DNA of 13,650 nt, from assembly GCA_001799195.1 (NCBI GenBank), contig MGSU01000082.1:1-13650 (forward strand). Reading direction: 5' to 3'. Under the pieces are notes generated by a model. It ran no database searches and was not told the DNA's origin. It worked only from the letters and a program-made list of their open reading frames with translations. This DNA comes from Deltaproteobacteria bacterium RIFOXYA12_FULL_61_11 (lineage in GTDB: Bacteria > Bdellovibrionota_F > JAHFAK01 > YA12-FULL-61-11). The translations under genes were made by a program, and so were the position numbers. Shown here in pieces: positions 1 through 5,951 of this stretch (position 1 is the first letter of the stretch; every line of letters begins with the position of its first letter).

Positions 1-1692
1 ATCCGCAGCCACTTCTGGGCAGAGGACAACCTTCATCTCCTCTATCTCCAGGATCAGGGCGGGGACGAAAACTATCACCTCTTCTCCGTCGACCTGCGTA
101 CCAAGGTGGTCCGGGATCTCACCCCCTTCCAGGGTATCAAGGCGGCCGAGGTCTTCCTCGATCCCAAACACCCGAACGAGCTCCTGGTCGGGCTCAACCT
201 GCGCGACCGCACGGTCTTCGATCTCCATCGTCTCGAGCTCACCACCGGTGCTCTCGTCCTCGACACCGAGAATCCCGGCGATGTCGTTTCCTGGCTGGTC
301 GATCCCCAGTTCCAGGTCCGCGCTGCCTTCGCGCAGAGTGCGAAGGACGCCTCCACCACGGTGCGCGTGCGCCAGGGGAAGATGAAGCCCTGGAAAGACC
401 TCCTCACCTGGCCGTTCGGCGAGAACGGAGCGGTGCTCGATTTCGGTGCCAACGGCAAGACGCTCTTCGTCGAAACCTCGCTCGGCACGGACACTACCCG
501 GTTGGTGACCCTCGATACCACCAATGGCAAAGAACTCAAGACCTTGGCCGCCGATCCCAGCGCCGATCTCGGGGAAGTGCTCATCCATCCGGAGCACCGG
601 CGAGTCCAGGCAGTGGGTTTCAACTACCTCCAACAACGCTGGCAGGTCGTGGACAAGACCATCGAGGCGGATTTCGCAGCCCTGGCCAAGCTCGGGGAAG
701 GCGAATTCTCGCTCATTTCCCGCGACCGGGCCGACCGCCTCTGGATCGTCGCTCTCGAGCTCGACGATGGACCCATGGCCTGGTACCTTTACCGCCGCGA
801 CACTCGTGCCGCCGAGTTACTCTTTGTCAACCGTCCCGACCTGGCCGGCCATACCCTCGCCAAGTACCGGCCGGTCGAGATCCCGACCAGCGACGGTCTG
901 AAGCTGGTGTCCTACCTGACCCTCCCGGTGGGTGTACCGGAGAAGAACCTGCCCCTGGTCCTTTTCGTCCACGGCGGTCCCTGGGGTCGCGATACCTGGG
1001 GCTTCGACCCCACCGCACAGTGGCTGGCCAATCGAGGCTATGCCGTGCTGCAGGTCAATTTCCGCGGTTCTACCGGTTTCGGCAAGCGTTTCCTGAATGC
1101 CGGGAACCGCGGTTGGGGAGTGGGCGCGATGCAGCGCGACCTCACCGAGGCCGTGGCCTGGGCCGTAAACAGGGGGTTGGCCGACCCGAAGAAGATCGGC
1201 ATCTACGGCGGATCCTATGGTGGGTATGCGGTGCTTGCCGGGCTGACCTTCACACCGGACGTCTACGCCTGTGGGGTCGACCTCGTCGGTCCTTCCAACT
1301 TGCGGACGTTGTTCCAGGCTATTCCCCCCTATTGGGAGCCGTTCAAACGGGAATTCGTGCTGCGCGTCGGCGACGTCGAGGCCGATGACGCCCTGAACCG
1401 CGCGCTCTCTCCGCTCTATCACGCAGCCAAGATCCGCGCTCCCCTCTTGGTCGGTCAGGGAGCCAACGATCCGCGGGTGAACATCGCCGAGGCCGAGCAG
1501 ATCGTCGAGGCCATGCGGAAGAACAAGTTGGCGGTGCAGTACGTCGTGTATGCCGACGAGGGCCACGGCTTCGCCCGCCCGGACAATCGTCTGGATTTCT
1601 ACGGCCGGGTCGAAGAATTCCTGGCCAAGCACCTCGGCGGCCGGGTGGAAGCTCGCCACGATATACCAGGCAGTTCGGCCCAGGTCCGTTGA
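1..1692 (+). CDS. S9 family serine peptidase (prolyl oligopeptidase type), 5'-truncated
   Basis: This frame is open from the first base, so the gene begins upstream of the window; 563 codons are visible. The GTG at 106 is internal, because coding text of the family's beta-propeller type (GGDENYHLF) lies before it. Codons 1 to about 290 are the propeller part, and about 300-550 form an alpha/beta-hydrolase domain. The catalytic triad is visible: nucleophile Ser at codon 405 in GGSYGGY, Asp at codon 490 in GANDPRVN, and His at codon 522 in DEGHGFARP. The HGGPWGRD segment near codon 325 fits the oxyanion-hole region. Family members cleave short peptides, often after Pro or as dipeptidyl- or acylaminoacyl-peptidases; the specificity here cannot be read. 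Export is plausible, but any signal peptide would be off the window. No T-tract terminator follows the stop. The family call is very secure; the exact subfamily is not. Confidence 0.95.
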   Translation: MRSHFWAEDNLHLLYLQDQGGDENYHLFSVDLRTKVVRDLTPFQGIKAAEVFLDPKHPNELLVGLNLRDRTVFDLHRLELTTGALVLDTENPGDVVSWLVDPQFQVRAAFAQSAKDASTTVRVRQGKMKPWKDLLTWPFGENGAVLDFGANGKTLFVETSLGTDTTRLVTLDTTNGKELKTLAADPSADLGEVLIHPEHRRVQAVGFNYLQQRWQVVDKTIEADFAALAKLGEGEFSLISRDRADRLWIVALELDDGPMAWYLYRRDTRAAELLFVNRPDLAGHTLAKYRPVEIPTSDGLKLVSYLTLPVGVPEKNLPLVLFVHGGPWGRDTWGFDPTAQWLANRGYAVLQVNFRGSTGFGKRFLNAGNRGWGVGAMQRDLTEAVAWAVNRGLADPKKIGIYGGSYGGYAVLAGLTFTPDVYACGVDLVGPSNLRTLFQAIPPYWEPFKREFVLRVGDVEADDALNRALSPLYHAAKIRAPLLVGQGANDPRVNIAEAEQIVEAMRKNKLAVQYVVYADEGHGFARPDNRLDFYGRVEEFLAKHLGGRVEARHDIPGSSAQVR

Positions 1693-1769
1693 AACCGTCG
1701 TCTCGGTTCGGGCGACATGACAACCGGGTTGACAGGTTTTCGCCTGCATCGGTTGCAGAGATGGCTCCC

Positions 1770-1800
1770 TTGATTATTCAACTCATTGTTGTTCTATAAG
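1770..1800 (+). promoter_or_regulatory. candidate sigma-70-type promoter for the Kazal lipoprotein gene
   Basis: In an AT-rich patch that stands out from the GC-rich surroundings, TTGATT (1770-1775) could be a -35 element and TATAAG (1795-1800) a -10 element. The 19-base spacing is longer than ideal; TCTATA (1793-1798) gives 17 bases but a poorer -10 match. A start near 1806 would give a leader of about 70 bases containing the hairpins at 1825-1854. This is a pattern match only. Confidence 0.3.
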
Positions 1801-1824
1801 AAGATTATCCAATTTCAAACGATA

Positions 1825-1854
1825 ACCTGGCTCGGCTCTTGCTGAGAGCCAGGT
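1825..1854 (+). promoter_or_regulatory. leader with two mutually exclusive hairpins
   Basis: ACCTGGCTC (1825-1833) and GAGCCAGGT (1846-1854) are perfect 9-base inverted arms around a 12-base loop. Inside, GGCTCT (1834-1839) can instead pair with AGAGCC (1845-1850), using part of the same right arm, so the two stems cannot coexist. The structure ends 11 bases before the ribosome binding site of the lipoprotein gene. It has no T-tract, so it is not a classical terminator. A leader role in translation or mRNA stability is inference. Confidence 0.4.
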
Positions 1855-1865
1855 CCGTATCGATC

Positions 1866-1872
1866 GAGGGGG
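1866..1872 (+). promoter_or_regulatory. ribosome binding site that decides the lipoprotein start
   Basis: GAGGGGG abuts the ATG at 1873 directly but lies 6 bases before the second in-frame ATG at 1879. The spacing favours 1879 as the true start, shortening the protein by two residues. Confidence 0.65.
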
Positions 1873-1878
1873 ATGGTC

Positions 1879-2508
1879 ATGCGTACGCTCTGCTCTCTGC
1901 CGCTTCTCTTCCTCTTCTCGTTCCTGGCCTGCGGCGGAGACGAGACGGTTGGACCGCCCCAAGGTTTCAATGATCTTCCCCCCGGGACAACCACCACGGT
2001 CGCTACTCCCACCACCCCCCAAACCGCAGCGAACAACGGGAATGCGCAACAGGTCCCCTACACGCCCCAGGTTTCCGATCCCGCCGAGACCTGCGACTGC
2101 CCTCCGCAAGGAGAACAGGTCTGCGGCGTCGACGGGAAGACCTATGCCGGCGCTTGTCAGGCGGCGTGTGTCCAGATCGATGTAGCGGCGCGCGGTGCCT
2201 GTCAGACCGCGACGACCACCTCTCCGGCGACGACCGCTCCCACCGTCCCTGCGGCCACGACTCCTGCGCAAGGTGCGACCCAGGACGACCTCACCACGGC
2301 CCTCGGCGGATTGCTCGGTGGAGGAGACACCGCGGGCGGAGCGGGTGACCTCGGCGGTCTGCTCGAGCAGTTCCTCGGAGAGGAGGACGGTACGGGCGAA
2401 GGTGTCGACCTCGACGCTCTCATGGAACAATTCGGGGACGCGAGCGTCGATCTCAGTGAGCTCGGCCTCGAGGACGAGGACGATCTCGCGGGATTCTTTG
2501 GGAATTGA
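1879..2508 (+). CDS. lipoprotein with one Kazal-type domain
   Basis: This 209-residue protein begins with a lipoprotein signal peptide: Arg2, a hydrophobic stretch and a lipobox FLAC with the lipidated Cys at residue 18. A Thr/Pro-rich spacer follows (about 25-66). Residues 70-108 form a Kazal-like domain with six cysteines (72, 74, 82, 93, 97, 108) and the family core VCGVDGKTY. Kazal domains are known mainly as serine protease inhibitors or secreted binding modules. Another Thr/Ala/Pro linker (about 109-133) leads to a Gly-rich, strongly acidic tail (about 135-209) with repeated short LLGG/LEQF-like units and very few basic residues. The protein should be anchored in an outer or inner membrane leaflet. 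It follows an S9 peptidase gene, but Kazal domains are not known inhibitors of that family, so a functional link is not established. The inhibitory role and partner are unknown. Confidence 0.85.
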   Translation: MRTLCSLPLLFLFSFLACGGDETVGPPQGFNDLPPGTTTTVATPTTPQTAANNGNAQQVPYTPQVSDPAETCDCPPQGEQVCGVDGKTYAGACQAACVQIDVAARGACQTATTTSPATTAPTVPAATTPAQGATQDDLTTALGGLLGGGDTAGGAGDLGGLLEQFLGEEDGTGEGVDLDALMEQFGDASVDLSELGLEDEDDLAGFFGN

Positions 2509-2529
2509 TGCCCGCTGAAGACACGTCCA

Positions 2530-3471
2530 TCACGGTGCCGGGCGCTCTTTGTCTTCCGGACGGAACAACGAGACCACGATAGAAGCAAGGATGAGACCTC
2601 CGATCACCCCCAGGGAAAAACCGATCGGCACCTTGTAGAGATCCATGATCAGCATTTTCAACCCGACGAACGCCAGTACCAGACCCAGACCTACCTTGAG
2701 GTAACGAAAACGGCCGAGCATACCCGCCAACAGGAAATACAGGGCGCGAAGTCCGAGAATAGCGAAGATATTGGAGGTGAAGACGATGAAGGGGTCGGTG
2801 GTGATGGCGAAGATGGCGGGTATGGAATCGACCGCAAAGACGATATCGGTCGCCTCGATCACCAGGAGCACGATCAGGAGCGGAGTTGCGAAAAGTTTTC
2901 CCCCTTCGCGCACGAAGAAAGCGCTGCCTCGATACTCCGGAACCGCGCGCAGGATGCGCCGGAAGAATTTCAGCGCCGGATTGTGTGCGGGATCGACCTC
3001 GGCTTCGCGCTGACGCAGTAATTTAAACCCGGTGTAGACCAGGAAGACTCCGAAAACATACATGATCCAATGGAAACGCTGGACCAGCGCAGCTCCGGCG
3101 ACGATGAAACCGGCTCGCATGACCAGCGCGCCGAGGATACCCCAAAAAAGAATGCGGTGCTGGAGTATCGGAGGTACGGCAAAATAGGAAAAAAGCACAA
3201 GAAAAACAAATAAATTATCAACCGAGAGGGCTTTTTCGAGCAGGTACCCGGTGAAGAACTCCAGGGCTCGTTCGGCGCCGTACCAGTGTAAAATGCCGTA
3301 GTTGAAGAGCAGCGACAATCCTATCCAGACCAGGGTCCAGATGAGGGCTTCCCGCATTCCCACGGAGTGTTCTCGACGGTGGAACACCCCCAGATCGAGG
3401 GCCAGCATGGCCAGGATAAATACCAAGAAAGCGATCCACATGAACGGGGTACCAATACCTTGGAGCTGCAT
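2530..3471 (-). CDS. TerC/Alx family integral membrane protein (putative metal exporter)
   Basis: This 313-residue, multi-pass membrane protein is of normal length for the TerC/Alx family. Hydrophobic segments are visible at about 10-30, 43-62, 82-100, 107-130, 134-150, 195-223, 229-250, 258-276 and 283-302. The two family signatures are present: ALSVDNLFVF (81-90, acidic Asp85) and EATDIVFAVDSIPA (206-219, Asp209 and Asp215), the acidic intramembrane residues thought to carry metal. Family members are linked to manganese export or to tellurite and pH stress; some load metal onto exported proteins. The ATG has a clear GGTGAGG site (3479-3485) 7 bases upstream. It lies 50 bases downstream of the acyl-CoA synthetase stop on the same strand, so co-transcription is likely, and there is no room for a yybP-ykoY manganese riboswitch. 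Codons around residues 80-98 are unusually AT-rich, including a TTA leucine. Confidence 0.93.
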   Translation of the reverse strand: MQLQGIGTPFMWIAFLVFILAMLALDLGVFHRREHSVGMREALIWTLVWIGLSLLFNYGILHWYGAERALEFFTGYLLEKALSVDNLFVFLVLFSYFAVPPILQHRILFWGILGALVMRAGFIVAGAALVQRFHWIMYVFGVFLVYTGFKLLRQREAEVDPAHNPALKFFRRILRAVPEYRGSAFFVREGGKLFATPLLIVLLVIEATDIVFAVDSIPAIFAITTDPFIVFTSNIFAILGLRALYFLLAGMLGRFRYLKVGLGLVLAFVGLKMLIMDLYKVPIGFSLGVIGGLILASIVVSLFRPEDKERPAP

Positions 3472-3521
3472 GGTTGCGCCTCACCTTTGTGAGATTATTG
3501 GTTGTAGCATCGTGTTCATGC

Positions 3522-5630
3522 TCAAACTCCTCCAGCGATCAGCATGCGGGCATCGAGGGCAATCACCCCCTTGCCCTCGGGCAGGACCCGCAACGGATTG
3601 ATGTCCAGTTCCAGGAGGGTTGGACACGCGGCCATCAGCGCTGAAACCCGTACCACGGCTTCAACGAAGGCCTCGATATCCCCAGCAGGTTTGCCGCGCA
3701 GGCCGCGGAGGATCGGCGCGGTCCCCAATCGGGCCAAGCGCTCCCGCACCTCTTCCGCCGTGGTTGGGCAGAGCACGTGCTGCACGTCCCGAAAAACCTC
3801 GACGTAGATCCCGCCATAGCCGAAGGTCAGCACCGGACCGAAAGACGGGTCGCGCCGGCCGCCGACAAACAGGTCGTAGCCTTCCTCGGCCATCTCGGCC
3901 AAGCGGACACCCTCGAAACGGGCCTGGGGCAGAGCAGCAAGGAGATTGCGGCGGACCGAGAGGAAACCGGCCTCGACCTCGGCACCATCGCGCAGCCCCA
4001 GGAGCACGCCCCCGACATCGGATTTATGCACAGCTTCGGGCGAGACGACCTTGAGTACCAGCGGGTAGTCGAGTTCCTCGGCGAGGAGGCGAGCTTGCTC
4101 GGGGGTCGAGGCGAGCCAGGACCGGGCCACGCGGAGACCGCAGCCGGCAATGATTCCAAGGGTTTCTTCGCCGATCATGCCGGAGAGGGTGGCGATCGCG
4201 TCACAGGTCGAGGCCGGCAATGCAAGAGGTTGACCGGCCGGTACCGTGCGTCGCCGCTCGAGCTTTGCGTGGAAATCGCTCTGGGCGCGCAAGGCCCTCA
4301 CCATCTCTTCCGGAGTGTTGAAAATGGGCACGCTCAGGTTGCGCTTGATCTTCGCCATGGTCTCGGCCTGGCCGAAGAGACAGATGCCCAGCGGCTTGCC
4401 CGAGGACATGATCGAACCGATGACCTCTTTGCTGATGTCGGTGCGGAACATGCGATGGAAGACGTCATCGCCCGGAGGCATGGCCGGCCACTGGCTGACG
4501 TAGACCACGGCATCGACCCCCTCGGCGTGCATGGCCCGGAAGAGCACATGCGCATATGCCTGGGGTTGATAGACGTCCCCGAGGTCGAGCGGGTTGGAGA
4601 ACCGGATCACCCCTGCATTGGTGTACTGGGCCACCTCGCGGTAGAACTCCTCGCCCGGATCGGCGAACTGGAAGCCCATTTCTTCGCACAGATCGGCCAT
4701 GATCACCGCGAAACCGCCGGCCGGACTCATCACCATAATCCTGTTCCCACGCATCGGGGGCAGGAGGAAGGCTTTGGTTACCGGAAGGAAGTCCTTGAAA
4801 TTACGTATCCTAATGATGCCTGCGCGTTCGATGGCCGAGTCCAGGAGGGCATCGTCGTTGCTGAGCGCCGCGGTGTGGCTCTGGGCCGCACGGCGGCCCG
4901 CGGTGGTGTGATTGGCCTTGAGCAGGATGATCGGTTTGTCGATCGTTTCGGCCAGCTCGCACAGCTCCCGACCGCGGGCCATGCTCTCGAGGTACATGCC
5001 AATGACCTTGGTCTCGGGGTCGGAGGCGAAGTAGCGCAGGAAGTCCAGTTCGTCCAGGTCGAGTTTGTTGCCGATGGAAGCGAACTTGGCGAGCCCAATG
5101 TTCTCCTCGGAGAGGAAGTTCCACAGCATCAGGCCGGCGCCGCCGCTCTGCGAGATGAGCGAGAACCCGCCCTTGGGCGGAGGGTACAGGGGCACGAAGG
5201 GCAGACACATGCCGTTGGCCGTATTCGCGACCGTGACTCCGTTGGGACCGACCAAACGGACGCCGTAACGCTCCACGCACGTCTTCAGCCGGGTTGCCAG
5301 TTCCTCGCCCTCACCGCCGAGTTCGTTGAAACCCGCGGCCGGGATGGCGACATAGGGAACACCCGCGGCGCCGCATTCCTCGACGATGCTTGGGATGAAC
5401 TTTGCCGGGACCAGGGTCACCGCCAGGTCAGGAACGACCGGCAGGTCTCCGAGGCGCTGGAACAACCTGATGCCGTTGACGTGGAGGTCCGTGGTGGTCG
5501 GATTGAGACCGAAGATGCGACCCTTGTACCCCCAACGGATCAGGTTCTCGGAAATAATCCTTGGGATGTTCTCGGCCTTTGCCGAAAGTCCATAGATCAC
5601 GATCGAGCTCGGGTAGAACAGTTTGTCCAT
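3522..5630 (-). CDS. acyl-CoA synthetase (NDP-forming), fused alpha-beta type
   Basis: The 702-residue protein matches the single-chain layout of ADP-forming acetate/acyl-CoA ligases: CoA-binding Rossmann domain (about 4-130), succinyl-CoA-ligase-like domains (about 150-290 and 295-440), linker, and ATP-grasp domain (about 480-695). The expected phospho-histidine is His252 in AAQSHTAALS. The ATP-grasp part shows VHKSDVGGV (534-542), FGPVLTFGYGGIYVEV (597-612) and ELDINPL (674-680). The family interconverts acyl-CoA + NDP + Pi with free acid + CoA + NTP, in the cytoplasm; the acyl substrate (acetate, propionate, branched or aryl acids) cannot be read. An upstream in-frame GTG at 5678 would add 16 residues, but it lacks a ribosome binding site and its text lies in a dispersed repeat. 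The ATG at 5630 has AGAGGG at 7 bases and family similarity begins right there. A TerC gene follows on the same strand. Confidence 0.93.
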   Translation of the reverse strand: MDKLFYPSSIVIYGLSAKAENIPRIISENLIRWGYKGRIFGLNPTTTDLHVNGIRLFQRLGDLPVVPDLAVTLVPAKFIPSIVEECGAAGVPYVAIPAAGFNELGGEGEELATRLKTCVERYGVRLVGPNGVTVANTANGMCLPFVPLYPPPKGGFSLISQSGGAGLMLWNFLSEENIGLAKFASIGNKLDLDELDFLRYFASDPETKVIGMYLESMARGRELCELAETIDKPIILLKANHTTAGRRAAQSHTAALSNDDALLDSAIERAGIIRIRNFKDFLPVTKAFLLPPMRGNRIMVMSPAGGFAVIMADLCEEMGFQFADPGEEFYREVAQYTNAGVIRFSNPLDLGDVYQPQAYAHVLFRAMHAEGVDAVVYVSQWPAMPPGDDVFHRMFRTDISKEVIGSIMSSGKPLGICLFGQAETMAKIKRNLSVPIFNTPEEMVRALRAQSDFHAKLERRRTVPAGQPLALPASTCDAIATLSGMIGEETLGIIAGCGLRVARSWLASTPEQARLLAEELDYPLVLKVVSPEAVHKSDVGGVLLGLRDGAEVEAGFLSVRRNLLAALPQARFEGVRLAEMAEEGYDLFVGGRRDPSFGPVLTFGYGGIYVEVFRDVQHVLCPTTAEEVRERLARLGTAPILRGLRGKPAGDIEAFVEAVVRVSALMAACPTLLELDINPLRVLPEGKGVIALDARMLIAGGV

Positions 5631-5690
5631 GGTGCAGCCCTCTGGGGTTTCGCCGACCGGGCAACGTCCCATGTCCACTCGCGAAGGTCA
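5619..5690. repeat. dispersed repeat, copy 1 (overlaps acyl-CoA synthetase start)
   Basis: This stretch aligns without gaps to 8309-8380; by hand count 56 of 72 bases agree (about 78%). The best-kept blocks are the TGTCCATG region, CCTCTGGGG, TCGCCGACC and GAAGG. Similarity stops abruptly to the left of 5619 and fades right of 5690. On the minus strand it covers the ribosome binding site, the ATG and the first four codons (MDKL here, MDTL in the other copy). It could be a mobile non-autonomous element, a REP-type repeat, or a duplicated gene-start fragment; two copies do not decide. Confidence 0.7.
5638..5643 (-). promoter_or_regulatory. ribosome binding site of the acyl-CoA synthetase, inside a dispersed repeat
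   Basis: Read on the minus strand, AGAGGG lies 7 bases before the ATG at 5630 and supports that start over the upstream GTG at 5678. The site belongs to the 72-base repeat that recurs at 8309-8380, where the equivalent bases also read CAGAGG upstream of an ATGGAC. Confidence 0.55.
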
Positions 5691-5748
5691 ATTGGACGAC
5701 AACCCACAGTACACCACATCCTGCGGATCGGGCAGGGGGTGAGGTTTA

Positions 5749-5784
5749 TCCCTCCCCCTCGCGGGAGGGACAGAGGGAGGGGGA
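5749..5784. repeat. C/G-tract inverted repeat with alternative stems
   Basis: TCCCTCCC (5749-5756) and GGGAGGGA (5763-5770) form a perfect 8-base stem around a 6-base loop. Alternatively TCCCCCTC (5753-5760) can pair with GAGGGGGA (5777-5784). Translations of this text resemble the PLSLPRGGG-type peptides commonly mis-predicted from dispersed intergenic repeats in many bacterial genomes (recollection, not searched). The three closely spaced G-runs might also form a G-quadruplex-like structure if a fourth run joins. Confidence 0.65.
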
Positions 5785-5791
5785 CATGCGC

Positions 5792-5816
5792 TAGGGGCGA
5801 AAATTTTTCGCCCCTA
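5792..5816. repeat. 25-base near-perfect palindrome (GGGGCGAAAA type)
   Basis: TAGGGGCGAAAA (5792-5803) and TTTTCGCCCCTA (5805-5816) are perfect 12-base inverted arms separated by a single T. The symmetric AT core with GC flanks could act as an intergenic REP/MITE-like unit, a DNA-binding site, or a bidirectional terminator-like stem, although no run of T follows outside the stem. Similar GTAGGGGCGA palindromes are common dispersed repeats in environmental bacterial genomes (general knowledge). Confidence 0.75.
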
Positions 5817-5854
5817 CGACCTACGATCCCAGGTGAGGGTAATGTAGGCGGTGG

Positions 5855-5883
5855 TGTACAGGTTCGATGCGTTGTTCTAGTAT
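5855..5883 (+). promoter_or_regulatory. weak candidate promoter for the VWA/FGE lipoprotein gene
   Basis: TGTACA (5855-5860) and TAGTAT (5878-5883) match sigma-70 boxes at four of six positions each, with an ideal 17-base spacer. Transcription would start near 5890, leaving a leader of about 60 bases. The match is weak and it is only the best I found in the spacer. Confidence 0.22.
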
Positions 5884-5951
5884 CGGTCTGAGGTACACGG
5901 ATCGTGGCCGATGCAGTGAACCGCACCAACAACTAAGTACCAGAGCACCAG

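Larger units (their letters stand above)
5631..5951. other. 321-base repeat-rich spacer between divergent genes
   Basis: This gap between the start codons of the acyl-CoA synthetase (minus) and the VWA/FGE lipoprotein (plus) contains no convincing gene. From left to right it holds most of dispersed repeat copy 1 (to 5690), an unassigned stretch to about 5740, a C-tract/G-tract hairpin cluster (5749-5784), a near-perfect palindrome (5792-5816), and a final 135 bases with only a weak promoter-like match. Short frames crossing it read as translated repeats rather than as proteins. Both divergent genes probably have their promoters here. Confidence 0.6.

Noticed and set aside
1729-1734. TTGACA after the S9 peptidase gene as a -35 box
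   Set aside because: No acceptable -10 sequence lies 16-18 bases downstream; the AT-rich pair at 1770-1800 is a better candidate.
817-1749. A 310-codon minus-strand open frame opposite the S9 peptidase
   Set aside because: Antisense shadow of the catalytic domain; no family features.
3472-3521. Possible yybP-ykoY manganese riboswitch before terC
   Set aside because: Only 50 bases separate terC from the upstream stop, which is too short for that aptamer, and no characteristic structure is visible.
5631-5678. N-terminal extension of the acyl-CoA synthetase from the GTG at 5678
   Set aside because: No ribosome binding site precedes the GTG, and the extra residues are translated dispersed repeat; the ATG at 5630 has a well-placed AGAGGG.
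5792-5816. Palindrome as an ordinary rho-independent terminator
   Set aside because: The T-run lies inside the stem and none follows it, and it is located between divergent gene starts, not after a gene.
3777-5891. A 704-codon plus-strand open frame opposite the acyl-CoA synthetase
   Set aside because: It is antisense to a gene with clear family motifs, has the His/Gly/Arg/Asp-rich composition of a shadow frame in GC-rich DNA, and runs through the dispersed repeat and hairpin region. No recognisable domain.
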